Origin: Thermomicrobiales bacterium
Lineage (GTDB): Bacteria; Chloroflexota; Chloroflexia; Thermomicrobiales; UBA6265
Length of the DNA: 13,575 nt
Assembly (NCBI GenBank): GCA_041390825.1
Contig: JAWKPF010000059.1
Location: 1-13,575 of the forward strand
Reading direction: 5' to 3'
This document shows, in pieces, positions 1 through 7,942 of this stretch; position 1 is the first letter of the stretch, and each line of letters begins with the position of its first letter. The notes under the pieces were generated by a model, which was not told where the DNA came from, made no database searches, and saw only the letters and a list, made by a program, of their open reading frames with translations. Position numbers and translations under genes: made by a program.

Positions 1-299
1 ATAGGAAAGGAGGAACTCGCCGAGCGGTGTCAATATCGATCCAGAGATAGCGTGGTCCGGACGGAGCGTACGTATCGGGCTTTGGGAGTTGACGGAATAG
101 TATCACCGGCCCCGATTTGCCGCGCTTCACGCACGCCGAACCACTCTTTCTGGCGAGCTTCCGGCCATCTGGAAATGAAGCAACCTGTGAGTAAACGGTG
201 AGCGTTGCGCATGGGAGTTCGCCATCCACCCCGGCAAGAATGGGATGACGCGCCTTTGGAGCCGATTGCGCTGCGAATGCGCGGAAGGGAGTCCAGGCC
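1..299. other. Upstream region with no supported gene
   Basis: I see no convincing gene or RNA here. One plus-strand frame is open from the window edge to a TGA ending at base 201 (66 codons) and could be the tail of a gene starting outside the window. It has no motif I recognise, and open frames of this size are common by chance in GC-rich DNA. A TTGACG hexamer at 89-94 resembles a -35 box, but no good -10 lies 16-18 bases downstream. The end of the region carries the ribosome binding site of the next gene. Confidence 0.4.
286..291 (+). promoter_or_regulatory. Ribosome binding site for the 300-1496 gene
   Basis: AGGGAG lies 8 bases before the ATG at 300. It supports that ATG over other in-frame candidates. 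Confidence 0.6.
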
Positions 300-1496
300 A
301 TGCTACGCACGATAATTGCCCTCATCCTTGCACTCGTGCTGCTCGCTGGTTTCACCGTCCAAAGCACGCTGTTTCGCTCGGTGAATCCCGGCGGGGCGCC
401 ACTTGCCCTGGCAAGCGTGGAAACGGGTGAGACCTTCTATGCTGCTTTGAACGACGCGCTTGCAGGCAAGCAGGCCGCCCTGCTGGCCGGTTTGCTGTCT
501 CCACTGTTTCAGGATCACGATACGGATTCGGGCGTGGTGCGGCCGGCCGATGCCTTTCTGGCCGAGATTCAGGCGATGAGCGGCGCGTCCAGTCACGCAC
601 GCTTCGAGGTGCTTTCCGTCGACGCGTCTGGGAATACCTTGATTGCGCAGGTTCAGCGGGTGGAGTCGGGCACACTCGAGATCGCAGGACTTGCCGCCGA
701 GCATGCCGAAGCGGCGCCGCATGCCGAAGTCCTCCGGGTGGAACGCGGCCTGGTGGTCGATCGCTGGGCGCCGGGAATGCGGTGGCTGGACGTGACCGGG
801 CCTGAGCAGGTGACGCTGGACATTTCCAGCTCGCTTGGTGTGGTCACATCGCTGACACGCCTCGAGCTGGATGAATCAAACGAGCAAGCGTGGCGTGTGG
901 CCGGGGCCGGAATCGTCTTGGTCGAGACCGGATCGGCCAAACTGCTGATGTCCGATGGGCAAACCATTGCCGCGCCCGTGGTGCTGGAAAAAGGCGGATC
1001 TGCAGCGATCCCGAGCGGCATGCAGGTGCGCGTGCGGTCTGCAGATGGAACTCACGTTTCGGTACTGCGCTACCTCGTTTCCCACGTGGGTGAGTCGGAT
1101 CAGAGCCATGCGCCATCCAGATCGGGAACCAATTCCAGTGGCGGGAGAAAAACGGAACTTTGGAGCGGCATTGCCTATTGGACGGAATCGAACCTCGTGT
1201 ACCGGCCCACGCGGATCGTTCTGCCGGCCAACGACACCGTCCTGCTGACGCTGCCCGCGGGTGTCGAGCTGCTGGCCGGCGCGAGCATGGACGGGGTCGA
1301 GGTGGCAAGCTCGGGATCGCCGGTAGCGGTGCGGGGCGAGAATGGTTGGCCGCTCATCGCTGAAGGGGTCGTGGCGCTCGATGCGGATCATGGCGTGTGG
1401 ATCGAAGGCGGGTGCGACGTCACACTGCGGAATACCTCCAGCACCCCGGTGACCCTGATGCTCATCTCCGTGGCAGTCGATCCGGGCACGGATTGA
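300..1496 (+). CDS. Membrane-anchored or secreted protein, NTF2/SnoaL-like domain plus beta-rich cupin-like repeats
   Basis: 398 residues, function not recognised. The ATG at 300 follows an AGGGAG motif (286-291) at 8-base spacing, which supports this start. Residues 1-20 or so (basic start, then an IIALILALVLLAGF stretch) form a signal peptide or membrane anchor, so the rest should face outward. Residues about 40-165 have the helix-then-strand look of NTF2/SnoaL-like domains (ETFYAALNDALAGKQAALLAGLLSP, split here: ETFYAALNDALAGK near residue 43). Two later beta-rich, Gly-rich blocks, about 165-265 and 290-398, each read like a cupin-type barrel: strands plus a 'LEKGGSAAIPSGMQVRV' turn in the first, 'LPAGVELLAGASMDGVEV' in the second. 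A Ser/Gly-rich, probably disordered linker (about 268-285) separates them. No metal-binding His cluster of a classical cupin is visible. The gene appears to be transcribed alone. The domain names are fold-level impressions; only the reading frame and signal are firm. Confidence 0.8.
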   Translation: MLRTIIALILALVLLAGFTVQSTLFRSVNPGGAPLALASVETGETFYAALNDALAGKQAALLAGLLSPLFQDHDTDSGVVRPADAFLAEIQAMSGASSHARFEVLSVDASGNTLIAQVQRVESGTLEIAGLAAEHAEAAPHAEVLRVERGLVVDRWAPGMRWLDVTGPEQVTLDISSSLGVVTSLTRLELDESNEQAWRVAGAGIVLVETGSAKLLMSDGQTIAAPVVLEKGGSAAIPSGMQVRVRSADGTHVSVLRYLVSHVGESDQSHAPSRSGTNSSGGRKTELWSGIAYWTESNLVYRPTRIVLPANDTVLLTLPAGVELLAGASMDGVEVASSGSPVAVRGENGWPLIAEGVVALDADHGVWIEGGCDVTLRNTSSTPVTLMLISVAVDPGTD

Positions 1497-1558
1497 GCCT
1501 GGACCATTCCTGAAGCGCTCCCGTTCTCCGTTTCCCGTCGGCTTCGCTCCGCGCTCTG

Positions 1559-1584
1559 GGGGCGATCGGGACCCGAAGCGCCCC
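1559..1584 (+). terminator. Putative hairpin terminator after the 300-1496 gene
   Basis: GGGGCG (1559-1564) pairs with CGCCCC (1579-1584), and an inner CGGG/CCCG pair (1567-1570 and 1572-1575) extends the fold. It lies 62 bases past the stop codon. There is only a short TTTT about 10 bases later, so it is not a textbook intrinsic terminator. It could instead be a processing or stability element. Confidence 0.4.
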
Positions 1585-1709
1585 AAACGGGATGTTTTGC
1601 CAACACGCATCGTCGAGTGAGCCAGCGTAGCCAGCGAGGCACAGGCTGACAGCTCGAGCCCGAATTCGGCATTATTCCGTGCATCGAATCGGGCGCGACA
1701 GCGAAGCCG

Positions 1710-1714
1710 AAGGA
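1710..1714 (+). promoter_or_regulatory. Ribosome binding site deciding the GTG start of the rhamnulokinase
   Basis: AAGGA lies 8 bases upstream of the GTG at 1723. The encoded protein begins directly with the conserved first strand and phosphate loop (MSHLAIDLGATSGR), so this GTG is very likely the real start. Confidence 0.6.
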
Positions 1715-1722
1715 CGAATCCA

Positions 1723-3189
1723 GTGAGCCATCTCGCCATCGATCTGGGCGCCACCAGCGGACGGGCTATGCTCGGCGCGCTGCGCAACGGTCAACTCGAG
1801 TTTCACGAGGTGCACCGTTTCCCGAATCCTCCGGCGCGGGTGGGCGGCCGGATTCACTGGGACATCTTGCGGTTGCTGGGCGAGATCAAATTTGCCATCG
1901 GCAAGGCCGCGCGCGAAGCAACCGATCCCCTGACGAGCTTCGGGATCGATACCTGGGGGCTCGACTATGGATTGCTCGACGCCACGGATCAGCTCCTTGC
2001 CAATCCCTACCACTATCGCGATATGGGCAGCCGTTCCATGCAAGCCGAGCTTTTTCGCCGCATCTCACCAGCGGACCTCTATCGCCGCACCGGGATCCAA
2101 AGCCTGTCGTTCAACACGCTCGATCAGCTCATCCGCTTGCAGGACGAACGTCCCTGGCAGGTGGAGAACGCGCGCACGTTGCTCATGACGCCCGACTTGC
2201 TGCGCTTTTTCCTGACCGGGGAGAAGCAGAACGAGTACACCATCGCGTCCACATCGCAATGCCTCTCGATCGAGACGAACGATTGGGATGCCAACCTGCT
2301 CGCCCAGGTCGGGTTGCCGCGCGACATCTTCGCGCCCGTGATCTCGCCGGGGTCGGCTGGTGGGAGATTGCGAGAGAGCATCGCGCAGGAACTGGGCGCG
2401 CCGCGAATTGCCGCGGTGGCGATTGCCGAGCACGACACCGCCTCGGCCATGATCGCCACCGGGGGCAAACCAGGCACCGCCTTCCTGAGCCTGGGCACCT
2501 GGGGACTGCTCGGCACGATCGTGGACCGCCCGATCGTCTCAGAAGCGGCGTTTCGCGCCAACATCGCCAACGAAGGCGGGGTCGGCGGCACCTGGCGGTT
2601 TCTGCGCAACATCATGGGACTCTGGTTGCTGGAACAATGCCGCACGCATTGGGGGAATCGGGGTGTTCGGTTCGATCACGCCGAGATGGTTCGCCTCATC
2701 GAAGAGGCGGCTCCCCTGCGCGGCTTCATCGATCCCGACGACACCCGCCTGGTCGACCCGCCCGATCTGCCAGCAGCCATCGGCGCTGTGGCTGGTCTCG
2801 ACCCGAACGACACCGGCGCCATCCTGCGGTGCATCACCGACAGCTTGGCGATGAAAAGCCGCGTTGTGCTGGAGACGATCGAGCACGCGGCCGGAACGCG
2901 CTTTCCCGGATTGCATGTGCTCGGCGGTGGGTCGAAAAACGCCCCGCTCTGCCAGGCGATGGCGAACGCGCTCGGCCGCCCGGTGTGGGCTGGACCGTCC
3001 GAGGCGACCGCTATCGGCAACGTGTTGCTCCAGATGCTCGCCGCCGGAGAGATCGGGACGCTGGAGGAGGGAGCGGCATTGGTTGCGGAGAACCGCGCGA
3101 TCCAGCGGTTCGATCCGGCGGATACCGACCGGTGGCAAGCCGCGTACGAGAGGTATCGCATCCAGTTTGCCCAGTCGAACCCGGCATGA
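1723..3189 (+). CDS. rhaB: Rhamnulokinase (FGGY carbohydrate kinase)
   Basis: 488 residues, the normal length for RhaB, which phosphorylates L-rhamnulose to L-rhamnulose 1-phosphate with ATP in the cytoplasm. Visible marks: the phosphate-binding loop DLGATSGR (7-14), the family-typical SFGIDTWGLDYGLLD (72-86) and NPYHYRD (94-100), EHDTASA (236-242) whose D238 sits where the catalytic base is expected, SLGTWGLLG (256-264), and the adenine-site GGGSKN (401-406). The start is a GTG at 1723 preceded by AAGGA (1710-1714) at 8-base spacing. The end overlaps the next kinase gene by four bases (ATGA), so the two are translationally coupled. No rhamnose isomerase or rhamnulose-1-phosphate aldolase gene is in the window, so the rest of the pathway must lie elsewhere. 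Specificity for rhamnulose is inferred from family resemblance; FGGY kinases can differ in substrate with few changes. Confidence 0.9.
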   Translation: MSHLAIDLGATSGRAMLGALRNGQLEFHEVHRFPNPPARVGGRIHWDILRLLGEIKFAIGKAAREATDPLTSFGIDTWGLDYGLLDATDQLLANPYHYRDMGSRSMQAELFRRISPADLYRRTGIQSLSFNTLDQLIRLQDERPWQVENARTLLMTPDLLRFFLTGEKQNEYTIASTSQCLSIETNDWDANLLAQVGLPRDIFAPVISPGSAGGRLRESIAQELGAPRIAAVAIAEHDTASAMIATGGKPGTAFLSLGTWGLLGTIVDRPIVSEAAFRANIANEGGVGGTWRFLRNIMGLWLLEQCRTHWGNRGVRFDHAEMVRLIEEAAPLRGFIDPDDTRLVDPPDLPAAIGAVAGLDPNDTGAILRCITDSLAMKSRVVLETIEHAAGTRFPGLHVLGGGSKNAPLCQAMANALGRPVWAGPSEATAIGNVLLQMLAAGEIGTLEEGAALVAENRAIQRFDPADTDRWQAAYERYRIQFAQSNPA

Positions 3190-4598
3190 AGGCCGAGGCG
3201 GTCGTCATCGGTATCGATGTCGGCACCCAGGGCGCGCGAGTCGTGGCGCACGATCCGGGTGGAACACTCGTTGCTTCGGAAGCCGAACGATTCGTTGGCG
3301 ACTGGTCCGGCCCGGAGCAGCAACCGGAGGAATGGTGGTCCGCAGTTGCCCACTGTTCGCGGCGCCTGACGGGTTCGCTGGGAGATCGGGAGATTGCCGG
3401 CGTTTCGGTGACATCGACGTCGGGGACGGTCGTTCCCCTCGATGCCGCCTGGCAACCGCTTGCTCCCGCCCTGATGTACAGCGATCGGCGTGCCGCCGAA
3501 GTTGCCGCTGAAATCGACTGCCGGTTCCCGGGATTGGGCGCCAATGTTTCCTGGGGCTTGCCGAAAATCGTCTGGTTCGCGCGGGAGCATCCCGAGCTGG
3601 CCGGACGCATGCATGCCTGGCGGCATCCAGCCGATTTCCTGATCGGGAAGCTGACCGGCGAATGGGCGCTAACCGACCAGACGACAGCGCTGAAGTCCGG
3701 ATTCGATCTGACCCGCAATGCATGGCCGCTCGACGTCTTGCAGGCGCTCGATATCGATCCCGATATGTTGCCTGGGGTGGGAGTGTCGGGCCAGGTTGCC
3801 GGGCGCGTGCAGCCATCCGCGACCGCGGCGACGGGATTGCCAGCCGGAACCCCCGTGATGCTCGGCATGACCGACGGTTGCGCTTCGCAGGTGAGCGCCG
3901 GAGCGGTGCGGCTCGGCGAGTGGAACTCGACCATCGGCACCACGCTCGTCATCAAGGGAACCACGCTCGACCCGGTGCGCGACCCGCTTGGACGCATCTA
4001 CAACCACCGGCATCCGCAGGGGTATTGGATGCCGGGCGCGGCGAGCAATACTGGCGCGGCGTGGGTTTCGGCATGGTTCCCGGATCGCGACTTGGGCGAG
4101 CTCGACCGGCTCGCGGCAGACGTCATTCCCACCGGCAGGTCGACCTATCCGCTACTCGGCGCCGGCGAGCGCTTTCCATTCATCTCCCCCAGCGCGACCG
4201 GATTCGGCTATGACGGTCCGGACGACCTCATTCGCTACGCTTCGGCGCTGGAAGGGGTCGCCTATCTGGAGCGCATGGCGTTCGACCTGGTGGAGGAGCT
4301 CTCCGGCGAACGGGTCGTGGCCGTCAGCACCGCGGGTGGCGGCAGCGCGGGCGAGACCTGGTTGCGCATCCGCGCGAACGTGCTCGACCGGCCGATCCGC
4401 AAGGTGCGCAATGCGAACGCCGCGACTGGCGCGGCCATGATCGCGGCATCGGGTGTGTGGTTCGACGGGTTGATCGCGGCGGTCGATGCGATGGTGACGC
4501 CCGAAACCACGTTCGACCCGGACATCCTCGTCGATGCCTACCGCGATGGATACGCGCGTTTCCGCGCGGACCTCACCGCGCATGGCTACATCGCGTAG
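3186..4598 (+). CDS. FGGY-family carbohydrate kinase, D-ribulokinase/xylulokinase-like
   Basis: 470 residues, cytoplasmic sugar kinase. A longer open frame reaches back to 2259, but that part is a shadow of the rhamnulokinase gene. The ATG at 3186 overlaps the preceding stop as ATGA, and the protein then begins correctly with the FGGY first strand. Visible marks: phosphate loop DVGTQGAR (11-18), GMTDGCASQ (227-235) with D230 as likely catalytic base, STIGTTLVIKGTT (248-260), ASNTGAAW (286-293), LGAGERFPF (324-332) and AGGGSAGETW (383-392) for nucleotide binding. The series GTTLVIK / GGASNTG-like / GERFP is what I know from the plant and cyanobacterial XK-1/SePSK group, described as D-ribulokinases, more than from classical xylulokinases. 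D-ribulose or D-xylulose are therefore the first substrates to consider. The tight coupling suggests both kinases are used on the same growth substrates. Substrate is an inference; the family is firm. Confidence 0.88.
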   Translation: MKAEAVVIGIDVGTQGARVVAHDPGGTLVASEAERFVGDWSGPEQQPEEWWSAVAHCSRRLTGSLGDREIAGVSVTSTSGTVVPLDAAWQPLAPALMYSDRRAAEVAAEIDCRFPGLGANVSWGLPKIVWFAREHPELAGRMHAWRHPADFLIGKLTGEWALTDQTTALKSGFDLTRNAWPLDVLQALDIDPDMLPGVGVSGQVAGRVQPSATAATGLPAGTPVMLGMTDGCASQVSAGAVRLGEWNSTIGTTLVIKGTTLDPVRDPLGRIYNHRHPQGYWMPGAASNTGAAWVSAWFPDRDLGELDRLAADVIPTGRSTYPLLGAGERFPFISPSATGFGYDGPDDLIRYASALEGVAYLERMAFDLVEELSGERVVAVSTAGGGSAGETWLRIRANVLDRPIRKVRNANAATGAAMIAASGVWFDGLIAAVDAMVTPETTFDPDILVDAYRDGYARFRADLTAHGYIA

Positions 4599-4605
4599 CA
4601 CCCGC

Positions 4606-5245
4606 CCCCCGTCGTCCCAACCACCTCCGTCATCCCGACCACCCCCGCCATCCCACCCCCGTCATCCCACCACCTCCGTCATCCCGAGCTTGCCGAGGGA
4701 TCTCTTGTTGCCCGCAACCCGGCCTCTGGCAGGGACATCGTCGCGGGAGAACGAGAGATTCCCATTCGGTGGTAGGGCGGTATTGTCGAATGGACAACCT
4801 CATCGAGCTTGCCGGATCTTGTTCCGAACCCGGCTCAGGAATCTGCGAGAGATTCCTCCACTTCGGTCGGAATGACGAAAGGGTGGTCGGAATGACGATA
4901 GGGTGGTCGGGATGACGACACCGTCTCCCGAGCTTGCCGAGGATTCTTGTTGCCGCAACCCGGCCTCTGGCAGGAATCTCGCGGGAGAACGAGAGATCCT
5001 CCACTTCGGTCGGAATGACGAATGGAGTGGCCGGGATGACGAACACCCCTCCGTCATCCCGAGCTTGCCGAGGATCTCTTGTTGTCCGAGACCCGGCCTC
5101 TGGCAGGGAACGTCCTCGCGGGAGAACGAGAGATTCCTCCACTTCGGTCGGAATGACGAAAGGGGGTGGTCGGAATGACGATAGGGGGTGGTCGGGATGG
5201 CGAATGGAGTGGTCGGGATGACGATAGGGGGTAGTCGGAACAACG
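4606..5245. repeat. Intergenic repeat island: palindromic units inside inverted short-repeat arrays
   Basis: This gene-free stretch is built from two related repeats. Four copies of a larger imperfect palindrome lie at about 4677-4768 (right arm lost), 4800-4877 (diverged centre), 4922-5020 and 5052-5158. Each opens with CGTCATCCCGAGCTTGCCGA or a variant and closes with CTCCACTTCGGTCGGAATGA plus CG, the arms being roughly each other's reverse complement. The middle contains CCCGGCCTCTGGCAGGG, itself a small hairpin. Around them run short units of about 20 bases: CGTCATCCCGACCACC-type on the left (4606-4676, about four), and the reverse complement GGTGGTCGGGATGACG-type on the right (two at 4878-4918, one at 5021-5043, four at 5159-5245). 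The island as a whole is therefore nested and near-palindromic. Several long frames cross it on both strands, but they only translate the repeats. It resembles REP/BIME-type intergenic elements. Confidence 0.85.
5052..5158. repeat. Most complete copy of the large palindromic repeat
   Basis: This 107-bp copy has both arms. The left arm starts at 5052 (CGTCATCCCGAG...GATCTCT). The right arm, about 5127-5158 (GAGAGATTCC...GGAATGACG), is its imperfect reverse complement. The inner CCCGGCCTCTGGCAGGG is at about 5091-5107. As single strand it would fold into a long stem with a branched head. It is the best query for finding further copies in the genome. Confidence 0.75.
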
Positions 5246-5301
5246 AGCCCCCGCGTGAACTACGATAAGCGCGACGACGTTTGCGCTCTTTAGAGGAAAC
5301 G

Positions 5302-6912
5302 ATGAAAGCAACACGACGCGGGGTCCTGGGTGCTGCGGGTTTGGCGGGATTGGCCGCGATTGGGGTGAAGGGCGCTGCCGGAGCGCAGGAGACACCGAAG
5401 CGCATCACGATCGGCAAACCGTATGAGCTACGGACCATCGATCCGCACTCGTCCACCGATCAGACAGCCTGGGAGCTCCACTCGGTGGTCTACGAAAGCC
5501 TGACCTTTCTCGACTATCGAGACGGTGTGTTCGAAGCGGCGCCTGGACTCGCCGAAACCATCACTCCGGTCGACGACACGACCTATGTCTTCTCGATCCG
5601 CAAGGGAGTGACCTTCCACAACGGTCGGGAACTGTCCGCCGAAGACGTCGTCTTCTCGCTCGACCGGGCGCTCGATCCGGAGATCGGTTCCTGGTGGCGC
5701 ACCCGGCTGGGGCCAATGGTCGAACCTGCCACTCCAACCGCCGGCGCGCCCGCCGGTGTGGGAGTCACCTTCGAAGTCAGCGGCCCACTGGAAGTCACCG
5801 CGACCCTGACCGAACCCTACGGCGCCTTCCTGCAAGCGCTGGCCGCGACCGTGACCGCCATCGTTCCGGGGGACGAAGTGGCCTCCGGCGAGATCGATTT
5901 GAACACGCAGATGGTCGGCACCGGCCCGTTCAAAGTGACCGATCACGCCGAGGACCAGCATTGGATCATGGCTCGGCACGACGGCTATTGGCAGGACGGC
6001 GCCCCACTGGCGGACGAACTGGTCTGGCAGATCATGCCGGACGAATCGGCCCGGTTGGCGGCGTTGCGCGCGGGCGATATTCAGATCACAACCTTCGACA
6101 ATCCGCTCAACCTGAATCTCGCGCAGAGCACCCCGAACGTGTCGGCGCACGAGCAGCTGACGACCAATTCCTATCTGATGCTGGTCAATGCCGCGCATCC
6201 CGAATTGGCCGACGAGCGCGTGCGGCAAGCGATTTCGCTGGCCATCGACCGGCAGCAGCTCGTGGACGTGGGCATCTCGGGGCGAGCGAGCGTTTCCGGT
6301 CCGGTGCCCGCCGGATTCGCCACCTACGCCACACCGGTGGGGGAGCTTCCGTTCTATACCCGCGATGTCGAACGAGCGAAAGCGCTGCTGGCGGAAGCGG
6401 GGTACCCGGACGGGCTCGCCACAACCCTGATGGTGCTGCCCGTGCTCACCGTCACGGTTCCGATGGCCGAGCTCATGCGCGCGCAACTGGCGGAGGTCGG
6501 TATCGCGGTCGAGATCGTGCAGAAAGACCTCGCCTCCTTCGTGCAGGCATGGGCGGTCGATTATTCCGCCCATCTGACCCTGCTCTGGTTCGCCGGATTC
6601 AGCGAGCCCTATCTCTTCCTGCTGAATTTCCTGAGCGCATCGTTCAACCCGATCGTCGGCGCCGAGGGCGTGGGCATCGATCCGTTGCTGCGCGAGCTCT
6701 CGACCGCCATCGATCCGGACGAGCGCAAAGCCATCCTCGCGCAAATCGAAACCCAGATCGCCACCGAGGGCTACTTCCAGTTCCTCGCCACCCGTAACAA
6801 CTTCGTTGCCTGGCGCAGCGATCTGATCGAAGGGGTCGAGCTGGCGGCTGCCGACGGTTTCGGGCTGCCGTACTGGCATGTGATCGAGAACGTTTCGGCC
6901 GCAGGAGCGTAG
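5302..6912 (+). CDS. ABC transporter substrate-binding protein, peptide/oligopeptide type (SBP family 5), Tat-exported
   Basis: 536 residues. This extracytoplasmic protein captures the ligand and hands it to the two permeases downstream. The ATG at 5302 follows AGAGGAAA (5292-5299); the frame extends to a TTG at 5281, but that would bury the leader. Residues 2-28 are a twin-arginine leader (TRRGVLG at 4-10, a Gly/Ala-rich core, then GAAGAQ before the likely cleavage). There is no lipobox Cys, so it is not a standard lipoprotein. The mature part shows SBP family 5 marks: ELRTIDPHSS near 43, YVFSIRKGVTFHNG near 95, SAEDVVFSLDRALD near 112, GTGPFKV near 210, RHDGYWQ near 226, and DERVRQAISLAIDR near 304. 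Dipeptides, oligopeptides, nickel or glycosides are all possible ligands of this family and I cannot choose among them. A TACGAT at 5261-5266 is a weak -10 candidate. A 79-base gap separates it from the first permease. Confidence 0.92.
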   Translation: MKATRRGVLGAAGLAGLAAIGVKGAAGAQETPKRITIGKPYELRTIDPHSSTDQTAWELHSVVYESLTFLDYRDGVFEAAPGLAETITPVDDTTYVFSIRKGVTFHNGRELSAEDVVFSLDRALDPEIGSWWRTRLGPMVEPATPTAGAPAGVGVTFEVSGPLEVTATLTEPYGAFLQALAATVTAIVPGDEVASGEIDLNTQMVGTGPFKVTDHAEDQHWIMARHDGYWQDGAPLADELVWQIMPDESARLAALRAGDIQITTFDNPLNLNLAQSTPNVSAHEQLTTNSYLMLVNAAHPELADERVRQAISLAIDRQQLVDVGISGRASVSGPVPAGFATYATPVGELPFYTRDVERAKALLAEAGYPDGLATTLMVLPVLTVTVPMAELMRAQLAEVGIAVEIVQKDLASFVQAWAVDYSAHLTLLWFAGFSEPYLFLLNFLSASFNPIVGAEGVGIDPLLRELSTAIDPDERKAILAQIETQIATEGYFQFLATRNNFVAWRSDLIEGVELAAADGFGLPYWHVIENVSAAGA

Positions 6913-6991
6913 GGTTGTCGTAACCATCTCGGCCGCGGGGAATTGTTCAGCGGCTGGGCGCTTGGCTCGATTCGATCGGACGCGGACCGCG

Positions 6992-7942
6992 ATGCTTCGA
7001 TTCATCCTTACCCGGCTGGTGATGGCGGCGGTGGTGCTGCTGGGTACCTCGCTCATCGTCTTTGTGGCGATGCGTATGGTGCCGGGTGGATTCGCGACCG
7101 CCATGCTCGGCCCGCAGGGGGCGCAGCAACCGGAACTGGTCGAGCAGCTCAACGAACGCTATGGGCTGAACGACCCGCTGATCGTGCAATACGGCGTCTG
7201 GCTGAAGAACGCGCTGCGCGGCGACTTCGGCCAATCGCTCGGCACGCACGCGGATATTTCGCACGAGCTGGCGCGGCGCGCCGGAGTGACGATCGAGCTG
7301 GCGCTGCTCTCGACCCTCATTTCGATCGGCTTGGGCGTGCCGCTGGGCATCATCGCGGCAGTCAAGCGCGGCACTCCCACCGATATCGGGGTGCGCGGAT
7401 TGTCGCTCCTCTTCCTTTCCATTCCCGATTTCGTTCTGGGCACGTTGCTGATCTATTTCGTCTCGACCCGCGGGATTCCGTTGCCGGTCTCCGGCTACGT
7501 CTCGCCGAGTGAGAGTGTCTCCGGCAACCTGAAATCGATGGTGCTGCCGGTGCTTTCGCTGGGACTCATCACCACCGCCGTCGTGATGCGCGTCACCCGT
7601 TCCAGTGTGGCGGAAGTGCTGAACGAACCCTATGTCGTCACCGCCCGGGCCAAGGGATTGAGCCCACGCGCCGTCACCCGCGGCCATGTGATCCGGGGAG
7701 CATCGATTCCGGTCATCACCGTGATCGGCATCAATGCCGGCTTCTTGCTGAGCGGCGCGGTGATCGTGGAGGAGATCTTCGCGCTGCCCGGTTTGGGCCG
7801 GTATGCGCTGCAGGGCATCCTGCAGCGGGACTATCCGGTAGCGCAGGCGACGGTCGTGCTTGGCGCGGCGTTGTTTGTGCTCAGCAGCTTCGTGGTCGAT
7901 CTGCTCTATGCCTGGGTCGATCCCCGGATTCGCTATCGATGA
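6992..7942 (+). CDS. ABC transporter permease, DppB/OppB family
   Basis: 316 residues, the usual length for the first permease of a peptide-type ABC importer. The ATG at 6992 is chosen over an upstream TTG at 6962 because the protein then starts with the family-typical MLRFILTRLV followed at once by the first membrane helix (about 9-29). A periplasmic segment carries the family pattern ERYGLNDPLIVQYGVWLKNA (55-74) and GDFGQSL (77-83). About five further helices follow from 100 on. The cytoplasmic coupling loop ARAKGLSPRAVTRGHVIRGA (218-237) is the EAA-like contact for the ATPase, and ALPGLGRYALQGILQRDYPV near 269 is typical of this family. The end overlaps the next gene by four bases (ATGA). 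Family assignment is firm, ligand unknown. Confidence 0.93.
   Translation: MLRFILTRLVMAAVVLLGTSLIVFVAMRMVPGGFATAMLGPQGAQQPELVEQLNERYGLNDPLIVQYGVWLKNALRGDFGQSLGTHADISHELARRAGVTIELALLSTLISIGLGVPLGIIAAVKRGTPTDIGVRGLSLLFLSIPDFVLGTLLIYFVSTRGIPLPVSGYVSPSESVSGNLKSMVLPVLSLGLITTAVVMRVTRSSVAEVLNEPYVVTARAKGLSPRAVTRGHVIRGASIPVITVIGINAGFLLSGAVIVEEIFALPGLGRYALQGILQRDYPVAQATVVLGAALFVLSSFVVDLLYAWVDPRIRYR

Noticed and set aside
1..201. Open frame from the window edge, possible end of an upstream gene
   Set aside because: 66 codons with no recognisable motif. Another frame on the opposite strand is equally open, so chance in GC-rich DNA is enough to explain it.
876..1787. Long minus-strand frame opposite the first gene (303 codons), and similar antisense frames elsewhere (such as 5428-7152 and 7933-8688)
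   Set aside because: They mirror real genes in GC-rich DNA, have biased Arg/His/Gly-rich composition, and lack family motifs and ribosome binding sites.
2259..3185. N-terminal extension of the second kinase in the same frame
   Set aside because: It is Arg/Pro/His-rich shadow translation of the rhamnulokinase gene. The proper kinase fold begins at the ATG at 3186, which overlaps the upstream stop.
4606..5245. Possible CRISPR array
   Set aside because: Repeats vary in length and sequence, there are no unique equal-length spacers, and no cas genes are nearby. The palindromic units fit a REP-like element instead.
4630..5456. Several overlapping open frames of 90-218 codons on both strands through 4457-5456
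   Set aside because: They translate the palindromic repeats (recurring SFRPKWRNLS and CRGISCC-like strings), have no ribosome binding sites and cross into the binding-protein gene.
6913..6925. GGTT/AACC hairpin just after the binding-protein stop
   Set aside because: Only a four-base stem and no T-run. Too weak to call an attenuator between the binding protein and the permeases.
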